Shown here: piece by piece, positions 1 through 5,273 of the stretch
Layout of the letters: the number at the start of each line of letters is the position of its first letter
Position numbering within the stretch: the first letter of the stretch is position 1
NCBI GenBank assembly: GCA_025450475.1
Contig: JANWHJ010000051.1
Location: 1 to 6,210, forward strand
Source of the DNA: Nitrososphaera sp.
GTDB lineage: Archaea > Thermoproteota > Nitrososphaeria > Nitrososphaerales > Nitrososphaeraceae
Length of the DNA stretch: 6,210 nucleotides
Direction: 5' to 3'
Notes under the pieces: generated by a model
Told to the model about the DNA's origin: nothing
The model's database searches: none
The model's input: only the letters and a program-made list of their open reading frames with translations
Made by a program: the position numbers and the translations under genes

Positions 1-55
1 CCTGCTGTCGGCTGCAAAAGATTATCTACAGCAGCGGTCGCTTGCGTACAGATAA
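1..55 (+). CDS. Possible C-terminal end of an unidentified gene entering from the left edge
   Basis: The frame starting at base 2 reads through to a TAA at 53-55 and ends in a short, amphipathic-looking tail (LLSAAKDYLQQRSLAYR). If real, the gene converges on pyrF and overlaps its 3' end by 30 bases. A similar 28-base convergent overlap occurs at purA, so this arrangement fits the local style. Only 17 residues are visible and no family can be assigned. It could equally be a chance open frame antisense to the pyrF end; sequence left of the window would decide this. Confidence 0.28.
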   Translation, partial: LLSAAKDYLQQRSLAYR

Positions 56-769
56 AATTTTATCTTGGATTTCTTTTGCGATCTTGGCAGGCTGCCTGGC
101 TTCAACTATCGATCTACCGATCATCAAATAGTCGGCGCCGCTCCTAAGCGCCTCGACCGCGTCGCCGCCCTGTGCCCCAATGCCGGGCGAATACACCGGC
201 AGCTGTCTTGACCCCTCCTTCAAGATCTCGAGCTGGGTCGCGCCAACCACTATGCCATCCGCGCCAGCGTCGTCCGCCCTTTCTAGGAACTCCTTGTACA
301 GGCCGCGGCCTCCTACCTCGAGGCCAAATCCTTCCTTTGCCCCGGGGTGGCTCATATAGACCAGCGCAATGACGCCTGCGTTTAACTTGTGCGCCCTTTT
401 GACAAGTGCGCCAAGCCCGCCCTTACCGATGAAGGGATTTGCTATTACGGCATCAAAGCCCATCCTTGCCAGATGATCGACGGCGACTTTGTTCGTGTTT
501 TCAATGTCGTTGAGCTTGATGTCTGCAATTGACTGCAGGCCACACGAATGCACGAGCTTGTTTATCCGCGATATTTCAAGCTCCGATAGCGGTAGGATCA
601 GATGGAAGTTCATCTTTATAGCGCAAACGTGCTGCTCGACCGCGCGGATTGTTTTTGCTGCAAACTCTTGCAGGTCGCGTTTGTAAGCCGGCGGGTCAAG
701 CGCTAGCACCACCGGGCTCTGTTTAGCTGTCGCAGCTCTGGAGATTCTTTCACGGAATGGCCTAGTCAT
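26..769 (-). CDS. pyrF: Orotidine-5'-phosphate decarboxylase
   Basis: This cytoplasmic TIM-barrel enzyme decarboxylates orotidine 5'-monophosphate to UMP, the last step of de novo pyrimidine synthesis. The 247-residue protein has the family landmarks in order: LALD with Asp25 at the end of strand 1, Lys52 in IKMN, and the charged network in IADIKLND (Asp83, Lys85, Asp88). The C-terminal phosphate-gripping loops are PGIGAQGGD (195-203) and MIGRSI with Arg219. Length is near that of archaeal homologues, slightly extended at the C-terminus. The ATG lies inside the end of the upstream 226-residue gene (ATGACTAG, 8-base overlap, different frame), so translation is probably coupled and both genes share one transcript from a promoter near 1465-1475. 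All catalytic residues are present, so the enzyme should be active. Confidence 0.96.
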   Translation of the reverse strand: MTRPFRERISRAATAKQSPVVLALDPPAYKRDLQEFAAKTIRAVEQHVCAIKMNFHLILPLSELEISRINKLVHSCGLQSIADIKLNDIENTNKVAVDHLARMGFDAVIANPFIGKGGLGALVKRAHKLNAGVIALVYMSHPGAKEGFGLEVGGRGLYKEFLERADDAGADGIVVGATQLEILKEGSRQLPVYSPGIGAQGGDAVEALRSGADYLMIGRSIVEARQPAKIAKEIQDKILSVRKRPLL

Positions 770-1442
770 AGGTCTTTACCAGCGGGTGGTCTGCCGCAAG
801 CCTTATCACCTTGAGGTAGACGTAGCCGTGCTCATCGAGCCTTGCTGAGAACGCCGGCTGCTCGGTCCGCTGGCTCGAATAGCGCAGGAACGGCTCCTTT
901 GGCTCTTCGTCCAGCGTGATGTAGTAAAAGTACGATATAGTTTCATTATCGCTTGCGCTCATTGTCGCGCCAAGGATCAACTTGTCACCGCGCTCCTTGA
1001 AAAGGAAGAGCGGCAGCGGCGGCTCGTCGTAAATGGTCTTGTAGGCACCCACCTTTGCAAGGCTCGCCAAATCCTTCAGCTTTATGACGGTGTAGCCTGA
1101 TTTCTTGTCAACCTTTGCGGATCTCGAGAGCGCGCGCGGAAACCTGTCCACCTTCAGGATCGGCGAATACATGAAAGTGGGGTTGTCTACCGAGCCGGCG
1201 AGCAGCACTTCCTCGATCCCGTTGCTCACCCGGTAAGCGAGGTACTGGCCGTCCTTTGAGTCGTGTTCAGCGTAATAGATGACCGGCCTTCCGTTGATTA
1301 TGTCGGTCTGGGCCGCCAACACATCGCGTTTATTGAACTGGAGCAAGAATGCCGGGAGAGGAGTCCGCTCCAACGCGCAGACCAACCTGCCAAAGTCCTT
1401 CAGACCTGCCAGTGCAATGTAGCAGGGGGCTTTTAGCGGCAA
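762..1442 (-). CDS. Conserved-looking protein of unknown function, first gene of the pyrF operon
   Basis: The product has 226 residues and I do not recognise the family. It has no signal peptide and no clear membrane segment. It reads as a mixed alpha/beta soluble protein with several short beta-like stretches (around residues 53-57, 117-121, 142-148 and 166-176) and many aromatic residues. There is no cysteine-pair or nucleotide-binding motif. The chosen start is a TTG at 1442: the frame is closed by TAA four codons upstream, no ATG is available near the 5' end, and a TATA-like TTTAATAT (minus strand, 1474-1467) is centred about 28 bases upstream, which predicts a leaderless mRNA starting at or next to this codon. 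It overlaps pyrF by 8 bases, so a link to pyrimidine metabolism is a reasonable guess from context only. Confidence 0.8.
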   Translation of the reverse strand: MPLKAPCYIALAGLKDFGRLVCALERTPLPAFLLQFNKRDVLAAQTDIINGRPVIYYAEHDSKDGQYLAYRVSNGIEEVLLAGSVDNPTFMYSPILKVDRFPRALSRSAKVDKKSGYTVIKLKDLASLAKVGAYKTIYDEPPLPLFLFKERGDKLILGATMSASDNETISYFYYITLDEEPKEPFLRYSSQRTEQPAFSARLDEHGYVYLKVIRLAADHPLVKTYD

Positions 1443-1485
1443 ATCGCAATACTGTTAATACCTGCGATATTAAAGTCATCGCAAT
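1443..1485. promoter_or_regulatory. Divergent promoter of the pyrF operon and the 104-residue gene, with repeated TCGCAA sites
   Basis: This 43-base spacer holds TATA-like elements for both directions: TTTAATAT on the minus strand (1474-1467), and GTTAATA on the plus strand (1454-1460), or alternatively ATATTAAA (1467-1474). The octamer ATCGCAAT occurs twice as a direct repeat (1443-1450 and 1478-1485). A partial inverted copy, TGCGAT (1463-1468), sits between them. The inverted pair TGCGAT/ATCGCA flanks the central TATA core with a 9-base gap, as expected of an operator. The hexamer also recurs at the purA promoter. Confidence 0.6.
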
Positions 1486-1800
1486 TTGGATAGGGTGAGT
1501 GAGCTAGTGGACCAGGCCAAGGCGATTGTCGCAGGCGAACCCAACAAGACATCGCTCTGGCGCACCTACGTCGCGTTGGAATACGCCATCATGGATTTGA
1601 AACTGAGGTACAAGATTGAGGGAGAAGCTCCACCGGAAAAGCCTGCCAAAAAATCAATCAACATAGCTGAAGCAAGATCATTGTTAGAGCGAATCGACCT
1701 GTCTTCAGAGAAGAGAAAGCTCCTCCGCGACCTGCGGTCATGCAGGGACATCGTCAAAGCCCTCGTAGCCGGCTATGATCGGCGGTCAACTACGTCGTAA
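1486..1800 (+). CDS. Small helical protein of unknown function
   Basis: The product has 104 residues and no recognised family. It reads as two helical parts: residues 1-45, containing an aromatic-rich helix (LWRTYVALEYAIMDLKLRY), and residues 59-96, a charged helical pair ending in LRSCRDIVKALV. A Pro/Lys-rich linker (48-56) joins them. No zinc, nucleotide or membrane motif is visible. The TTG at 1486 fits a GTTAATA box centred about 28 bases upstream. An in-frame GTG at 1495 (three codons later) fits the second box at 1467-1474 equally well, so the exact start is open. It diverges from the pyrF operon. Its last 28 bases are antisense to the end of purA, so convergent transcripts would overlap. 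Confidence 0.72.
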   Translation: MDRVSELVDQAKAIVAGEPNKTSLWRTYVALEYAIMDLKLRYKIEGEAPPEKPAKKSINIAEARSLLERIDLSSEKRKLLRDLRSCRDIVKALVAGYDRRSTTS

Positions 1801-2777
1801 AGATCCGGCCCTGTGCCTATAAGAGTCACCTTCAGCCCGGTCTCGCCCTCTATATTCTCGATGAACTTTTTTGCCTCTAGAGGCAGCTTCACATATTCCT
1901 TCACACCCGCGCTGTCCGGGTAAAGGATGTCAAGCTTGGTCACAGCCAGCTGCGTCGCGCTGTTGATCCTGATCGCCTTCTTGGCAAGGTCCATACTGAA
2001 GGGCGACGATCTCCTCTGCCTGCCGGTCACACTGCCAAATTCCAACCAGCCGCGCTTTTTAGCCTCCTCTTCGCTTATTTCGTTCTGGAGCGGCCCGCCG
2101 CCTACGCGGGTGACGTAGGCTTTGAACACCACGAGCACTTCGTCGACTTTTTTCGGCCCGATTCCAATGTCAGAGCAGATGCCGGACGCAGTCACATCCT
2201 TCGAAGTGACGTAGGGATAGCCCCCGTGGAACAATGAAAGATATGTGCCCTGAGTGCCTTCCACAAGCACTTTCTCGTTGCTTTCAAGAGCATAGTTGAC
2301 GGAGTTGCTGACATCTTCGATGTAAAGCGAGAGCTCGGGGATGTCCTTGGCAAGCTTTAGCTTCCGCAGCGCCCTGTCGGCGTTTGCCGGGCCGGTTCCG
2401 GTACCTGTAGTGCCCACCTTGATCTTTAGGTGGTCCTCGCCCTTGTCGCGATCAATGTGTGACTGCTCAATTATGCCGCACTGGGCGTCAACAAAAGTCC
2501 GGTCGTCGGCCTGGAACATTGCTATTTCCTTTAGCAGAATCTCCGGGTTGACAAGCACCCCCGCCCCGATCAGTAGCCTGGTTGCGGGGCTCAACCCAGC
2601 GCTTGGCAGCATACGCACCTTGTACTCCTTGCCTTCAAAAGTAAAAGTGTGGCCCGCGTTTGGACCCACGCCGCCCCTGACTGCGATTACAGGGCTGTCC
2701 TTTCTTGCCAAATAAGCGATAATCTTGCCTTTCCCCTCGTCGCCATAGAATCCGCCAACTGTCACGAGGCATGGCAT
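1773..2777 (-). CDS. purA: Adenylosuccinate synthetase, short archaeal form
   Basis: This enzyme joins IMP and aspartate, using GTP, to form adenylosuccinate, the first committed step to AMP. The 334-residue protein matches the compact archaeal form (bacterial enzymes are about 430 residues). It carries the N-terminal glycine-rich loop GFYGDEGKGK with the catalytic Asp13, then GPNAGHT with His43. The IMP-binding loop is VGTTGTGTGPA (121-131), followed by EGTQGTYL and HGGYPYVTS (173-192). The arginine-rich nucleotide/aspartate loop is GSVTGRQRRS (248-257), and TKLDIL (280-285) is the guanine-specificity motif. All are intact. The ATG at 2777 has a TATA-like ATTAAATAA (minus strand, 2809-2801) centred about 28 bases upstream, predicting a leaderless transcript. 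The gene diverges from the repeat protein at 2842 and overlaps the 1486-1800 gene tail to tail. Confidence 0.96.
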   Translation of the reverse strand: MPCLVTVGGFYGDEGKGKIIAYLARKDSPVIAVRGGVGPNAGHTFTFEGKEYKVRMLPSAGLSPATRLLIGAGVLVNPEILLKEIAMFQADDRTFVDAQCGIIEQSHIDRDKGEDHLKIKVGTTGTGTGPANADRALRKLKLAKDIPELSLYIEDVSNSVNYALESNEKVLVEGTQGTYLSLFHGGYPYVTSKDVTASGICSDIGIGPKKVDEVLVVFKAYVTRVGGGPLQNEISEEEAKKRGWLEFGSVTGRQRRSSPFSMDLAKKAIRINSATQLAVTKLDILYPDSAGVKEYVKLPLEAKKFIENIEGETGLKVTLIGTGPDLYDVVDRRS

Positions 2778-2841
2778 ACCGGTTCTCCCGCGTTGCGACG
2801 TTATTTAATCCATCCTCGCAACACAAGATAAATTCCTCCTT
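2778..2841. promoter_or_regulatory. purA divergent promoter with an inverted repeat around the TATA element
   Basis: The AT-rich core at 2801-2809 serves as the purA TATA box on the minus strand. A perfect 7-base inverted repeat, GTTGCGA (2792-2798) and TCGCAAC (2816-2822), brackets this core symmetrically with a 17-base gap, which is typical placement for a repressor or activator site. The hexamer TTGCGA/TCGCAA is the one repeated in the pyrF operon promoter. For the plus-strand gene, the same core would give a short leader before ATG 2842. A second box, GATAAATT (about 2827-2834), would instead make GTG 2857 a leaderless start. Confidence 0.6.
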
Positions 2842-3309
2842 ATGCGTAGAGATGCGGTGAGCAACGCCGCCGGCAACATAATCCAGATACTTGCAAACCT
2901 GCCAGACTTTCTGCGAAAGCCAATGTTACAAAGTAGGCTAAAGGAATTCTATATGATGAGCGATGATGATAAACGCGAAACCATCGCTCTAGCCCTGTCC
3001 GCGGCACCCACGATAGATCCGAGCAAGCTCTCGGTGCTCTTTCGCACATGGCTTGAAATATTGTCAGAACTTGACGCGGAAAAGAGGGCTACAATGTTCC
3101 AGACATACTGCCTACAAATCCTGTCTAGCCCTCTTTCGATTGAAAAACTTGATTTCAAATCGTTGACGGCAACGTTCATGACGCTTGACCAGAAGCAGCG
3201 TGAGCGCATCGCCGACTCGCTTCATGAAGTACTGTTTTCGCTTCCAAACAGGAACGAAATACTAGAGATGGTCCCGGAGGACTCGTTGAAAGCCGTCGGT
3301 CTTAAATGA
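2842..3309 (+). CDS. Three-repeat alpha-helical protein of unknown function
   Basis: The product has 155 residues, is soluble, almost wholly helical, and of no family I can name. After an N-terminal helix it shows three degenerate tandem units of about 37 residues, each opening with a (S/T)xLDxxKR-like turn: MSDDDKRET (39-47), SELDAEKRAT (75-84) and MTLDQKQRER (113-122). Each unit is followed by a hydrophobic helix and, 14-17 residues on, a proline (56, 97, 135). This is the layout of a small helical-repeat solenoid, often a protein-binding surface; that role is inference. The ATG at 2842 is used here. GTG 2857 (residue 6) is a plausible leaderless alternative, with GATAAATT centred about 26 bases before it. 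The gene diverges from purA. Its TGA directly abuts the stop codon of the opposing 3310-3582 gene. Confidence 0.78.
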   Translation: MRRDAVSNAAGNIIQILANLPDFLRKPMLQSRLKEFYMMSDDDKRETIALALSAAPTIDPSKLSVLFRTWLEILSELDAEKRATMFQTYCLQILSSPLSIEKLDFKSLTATFMTLDQKQRERIADSLHEVLFSLPNRNEILEMVPEDSLKAVGLK

Positions 3310-3582
3310 TCAATGTTGGTGCCCTTGATGCCCTTCAGGATTGTCAGGCTTTTTCTCTATTTCACCAATGCCCTTTTCAAGCCCAAAGAACGCGCGCTCG
3401 TACTTGCGTAAAGCCTTCCTGTGATCCAGAAGCGACATGTCAAGCCTCATCTCATTCATCACCATAACAGCATAGGTGGTCCACTCTTTCCAGCATGCCG
3501 CACACGCTGGGTATTTTTCTGCTGCCGGGTCGTCGACGGCCTCTTCAATTGCCTTGCCGCATTTTAAGCAGGTCTTGCTCAT
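3310..3582 (-). CDS. Putative Fe(II)-trafficking protein, YggX-like, with two CxxC pairs
   Basis: The 90-residue product carries the signature of the bacterial YggX/iron-traffic family in its middle: CWKEWTTYAVMVMNEMRLDM, then HRKALRKYERAFFGLE. The E. coli protein has the same spacing of Trp-x2-Trp, (I/M)NE, L(N/D)M and HRK. The family protects Fe-S enzymes from oxidative damage and is proposed to handle Fe(II); the mechanism is not settled. This version adds paired cysteines, C5/C8 and C27/C30, which would form a zinc-ribbon-like site, and a His-rich tail ending GHQGHQH. The ATG at 3582 has TTATTAAAAG (minus strand, 3613-3604) centred about 26 bases upstream, so it is probably leaderless. 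The stop codon is back to back with that of the convergent repeat protein. The family assignment rests on motif memory, not a search. Confidence 0.72.
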   Translation of the reverse strand: MSKTCLKCGKAIEEAVDDPAAEKYPACAACWKEWTTYAVMVMNEMRLDMSLLDHRKALRKYERAFFGLEKGIGEIEKKPDNPEGHQGHQH

Positions 3583-3603
3583 CTGCAGAGTTGATGTTTG
3601 TTG

Positions 3604-3613
3604 CTTTTAATAA
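3604..3613 (-). promoter_or_regulatory. TATA-like box of the YggX-like gene
   Basis: Minus-strand TTATTAAAAG is centred about 26 bases before the ATG at 3582, the spacing expected if transcription starts at the first codon. No ribosome-binding site is visible. Confidence 0.5.
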
Positions 3614-3617
3614 GTTG

Positions 3618-3653
3618 TGTAGGTTGTGGAAAACTCCACAGCTGTAGGTTGGA
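3618..3653. repeat. Short hairpin flanked by a 9-base direct repeat in an AT-rich gap
   Basis: A perfect 6-base inverted repeat, TGTGGA (3625-3630) and TCCACA (3635-3640), has a 4-base loop. The nonamer TGTAGGTTG occurs at 3618-3626 and again at 3643-3651. These lie in the 175-base gap between the 3310-3582 and 3758-4072 genes, where I see no convincing coding sequence. They may be a regulatory site or an RNA stem; chance is also possible. Confidence 0.35.
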
Positions 3654-3757
3654 TTAAGAACATGAAAATCTGCAAGATATTCAAGAATAATATTTCATCT
3701 AACTACTTCGTACCATAATTCAAAGGAAGTTAATAGGCATGTTCAAACAGCGAACCT

Positions 3758-4072
3758 CTAAAATAGCGGCTTTTTCATGTTTGAACCGCAGCTGCCACAC
3801 TTTGCACCCTTGACTTCAGCGCCACACGACAGGCAGATGTACTTTATCTTATTGCTTCCATATCCCAGGCTTGAATCGCTGCCAAAACCAAACGACCTGA
3901 GCGCCCCCAGTTGCTTCCTCCTAATGTAGAATATCATGGCGACCATCACAGCGATGTTCACAGCAAGGCCAATGAAAAAGCCGAAAAAGTAGGTGAACAC
4001 CAACCCGGCCCCCAAACTCGCGCCAATTACCAGCAATTGGCGCTTCAAGACCGGCCTAAGGGTGCTATCCAT
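3758..4072 (-). CDS. Two-helix membrane protein with a C-terminal zinc ribbon
   Basis: The 104-residue product has a basic N-terminus (RPVLKRQ), then two closely spaced membrane helices (about 12-31 and 33-50), then RRK, which points to a cytoplasmic C-terminal part. A flexible Gly/Ser stretch (62-73) leads to a four-cysteine ribbon, YICLSCGAEVKGAKCGSCGS, with C80, C83, C92 and C95. Such membrane-tethered zinc ribbons are common as small uncharacterised archaeal proteins; the function is unknown. The ATG at 4072 is supported by a CATAAACC box (minus strand, 4100-4093) about 25 bases upstream. A stronger-looking TATATAA (about 4082-4076) lies too close to this ATG and would instead favour a TTG at 4048, giving a 96-residue product. 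It diverges from the 54-residue zinc-ribbon gene. Confidence 0.78.
   Translation of the reverse strand: MDSTLRPVLKRQLLVIGASLGAGLVFTYFFGFFIGLAVNIAVMVAMIFYIRRKQLGALRSFGFGSDSSLGYGSNKIKYICLSCGAEVKGAKCGSCGSNMKKPLF
4020..4043. repeat. Perfect 9-base inverted repeat inside the 5' part of a membrane-protein gene
   Basis: Arms GCGCCAATT (4020-4028) and AATTGGCGC (4035-4043) are separated by ACCAGC. The repeat covers roughly codons 10-18 of the 3758-4072 gene (minus strand), near its predicted transcription start. It could form an RNA stem that limits translation or bind a regulator downstream of the promoter. Chance is not excluded. Confidence 0.4.
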
Positions 4073-4166
4073 GCATTATATAGGAACGTCTAGGTTTATG
4101 AACCTATTTCCAAAAGTGGCCCGAATCTGGATAACCTTATTATACTTTTAACAGCCAAATTTACAC
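4073..4166. promoter_or_regulatory. Divergent promoter region between two zinc-ribbon genes
   Basis: On the plus side, a TTATAC box (4140-4145, within a longer AT-rich run 4137-4151) is centred about 25 bases before GTG 4167. On the minus side, CATAAACC (4100-4093) is centred about 25 bases before ATG 4072. A perfect inverted repeat, TAGGTT-TATG-AACCTA (4091-4106), overlaps the minus-side box exactly, so it is a candidate operator for the membrane zinc-ribbon gene. TATATA at about 4077-4082 is a further AT-rich element of unclear use. Confidence 0.5.
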
Positions 4167-4331
4167 GTGAAGGTTCGCTGTCCAGACTGCAAAGGCATTG
4201 CAGAGCTAGCAGACAATTTCTCGACTGTAAAGTGCGCGGCCTGCTCTTTTGACATGACCTACGGCGAATACGTGAAGTACATTGCCTACAAGGATGCACG
4301 ATATCGTGACGTGCTTTCAGACTACAAATAG
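4167..4331 (+). CDS. 54-residue zinc-ribbon protein with GTG start
   Basis: The frame reads GTG AAG GTT CGC TGT CCA and ends at TAG 4329-4331, giving 54 residues. Two knuckles, CPDC (C5, C8) and CAAC (C23, C26), make a classic four-cysteine zinc ribbon of 22-residue span. A Tyr-rich, charged tail follows (TYGEYVKYIAYKDARYRDVL). The GTG is chosen because the TTATAC box at 4140-4145 is centred about 25 bases before it, because it sits just before the first cysteine knuckle, and because no ATG precedes the knuckle. Stand-alone ribbons of this size usually bind nucleic acid or a protein partner; the role here is unknown. It lies 32 bases before the 7TM gene on the same strand. Confidence 0.75.
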   Translation: MKVRCPDCKGIAELADNFSTVKCAACSFDMTYGEYVKYIAYKDARYRDVLSDYK

Positions 4332-4333
4332 AG

Positions 4334-4342
4334 TTAAAAATT
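4334..4342 (+). promoter_or_regulatory. TATA-like box of the 7TM/winged-helix operon
   Basis: TTAAAAATT is centred about 26 bases before the TTG at 4364. It lies just after the stop of the 54-residue gene, so the membrane-protein operon probably has its own promoter and a leaderless mRNA. Confidence 0.5.
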
Positions 4343-4363
4343 GGAAAACTCTCCACAACCCTG

Positions 4364-5005
4364 TTGGTAGAAATTCTCTTCGAGCTGCCAATGAACTTGC
4401 TGGGGCTTGGGATCTCTGCGTTCATAGGCAGGTTCGCCTATTCGGGATACTCTACAGTGGCTAGTCCAAACCTTTTACGTCTCACTTTTGCATTTGCCTC
4501 GATATCCCTCGGCTTTGCCCTCATCGCAGGCGGCCTATTTGCCGGGAGCTATTCCCAGGTCCTAACTACCGCAGGGTTGGCGGCACAGGCGTTAGGCTAC
4601 TTTTTCATCGCCTTCTCTCATAGCCTCAAGAGCTTTGACCTTGCCCCACCAAAGTACTTCCTGCTCCTCCCCCTTGCTGTCACGGGCTTTGTCATTCCGG
4701 GAAATTCAATAGAACATCTCGTCAGGTCAATTTCTTTTATTCTATTAGTATATGTGTCAATTGAAACAATGGCATCGTACATGCAGAGCAGGAAATCCAG
4801 TACTCTCATGATAGGTTCTGGGCTGGGGATGCTTGCAGGGGCAGAACTCATGTCGTGGTATGAATTTATCTATCCATACTCGTTCTACATCGCGGCGCTG
4901 TTGATCAAGGTGGCCGGGTTTGGACTCATTTTTATCCCATTCTCAAAGTTTGGGCTGGCAAGTGGACTAGGGAGAATGAATTCGCAGGTTGGCAGCGGGC
5001 TATAG
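4364..5005 (+). CDS. Seven-helix integral membrane protein of unknown function
   Basis: The 213-residue, very hydrophobic product has about seven predicted membrane helices, at residues 8-26, 38-61, 66-86, 98-113, 118-138, 146-164 and 173-194, with only short loops. A few polar residues fall in or at the helix edges (His86, Glu134, Glu161). There is no cofactor, transporter or enzyme motif that I recognise. The TTG start at 4364 fits the TTAAAAATT box 26 bases upstream; an ATG at codon 10 (4391) is the alternative. The 3' end overlaps the start of a winged-helix gene by 17 bases, so the two are co-translated. This pairing suggests a membrane sensor or anchor working with a DNA-binding partner, which is inferred from context only. 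Confidence 0.82.
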   Translation: MVEILFELPMNLLGLGISAFIGRFAYSGYSTVASPNLLRLTFAFASISLGFALIAGGLFAGSYSQVLTTAGLAAQALGYFFIAFSHSLKSFDLAPPKYFLLLPLAVTGFVIPGNSIEHLVRSISFILLVYVSIETMASYMQSRKSSTLMIGSGLGMLAGAELMSWYEFIYPYSFYIAALLIKVAGFGLIFIPFSKFGLASGLGRMNSQVGSGL

Positions 5006-5273
5006 GACTCACGTCAGCATAATAGCCGACATATTGTCCACTGCAAGGCAGTACAGCTACGAGGGGTATGAGAGTGGCGCTACCGTCACGCATCTAATCC
5101 GGAAGGCAAACGTGCCGCACCAGAGGCTCAGCTCGATGGTTTCAACGCTGACGCAGTCCGGCCTATTGTATGAAGATTCTGCAAAATACAAGATAAGCGA
5201 AAAAGGTATTGAATTTCTAAAGGCGTATAGCGAGTTCAAGGGATTTGCTGAGACTTTTGGCCTGAGGGTCTAG
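4989..5273 (+). CDS. Winged-helix DNA-binding protein (Sso10a/HTH_45-like)
   Basis: The 94-residue product has the layout of archaeal single-domain winged helices: a first helix (VSIIADILSTARQY, 9-22), helix 2 (TVTHLIRKA, 32-40), a recognition helix (HQRLSSMVSTLTQSG, 44-58), a wing (LLYEDSAKYKIS, 59-70) and a last helix with EKGIEFLKAY (71-80). The pattern resembles crenarchaeal Sso10a and related HTH_45 proteins, which bind DNA as dimers. The TTG at 4989 is the only usual start in this frame, since a TGA lies four codons upstream, and it overlaps the end of the 7TM gene by 17 bases. That coupling suggests a regulator dependent on the membrane protein. Target genes cannot be read from the sequence. 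Its TAG abuts the stop of the acidic micropeptide on the other strand. Confidence 0.82.
   Translation: MAAGYRTHVSIIADILSTARQYSYEGYESGATVTHLIRKANVPHQRLSSMVSTLTQSGLLYEDSAKYKISEKGIEFLKAYSEFKGFAETFGLRV

Noticed and set aside
1486..1800. HEPN-type toxin domain in the 104-residue helical protein
   Set aside because: It is helical with an Arg/Cys-rich C-terminal helix, but the R-x4-6-H motif is missing and no nucleotidyltransferase partner is next to it.
2341..2715. Open frame of 124 codons on the plus strand inside purA
   Set aside because: It is fully antisense to conserved purA motifs, Ser/Pro-rich, with no recognisable domain.
1773..2777. purA as a truncated gene because it is about 100 residues shorter than bacterial enzymes
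   Set aside because: All catalytic loops are present and the length matches the known compact archaeal form.
2831..2841. CCTCCT before ATG 2842 as a ribosome-binding site
   Set aside because: It is the anti-Shine-Dalgarno orientation on this strand, and on the other strand it precedes no start codon.
3658..3717. 18-codon ATG frame on the plus strand in the 3583-3757 gap
   Set aside because: AT-driven composition, no promoter at the usual spacing, and no motif.
4096..4425. Open frame of 109 codons on the minus strand
   Set aside because: It lies antisense to the 54-residue zinc-ribbon gene and the start of the 7TM gene, has no family signal and a Ser/Arg/Cys-rich composition typical of an antisense frame.
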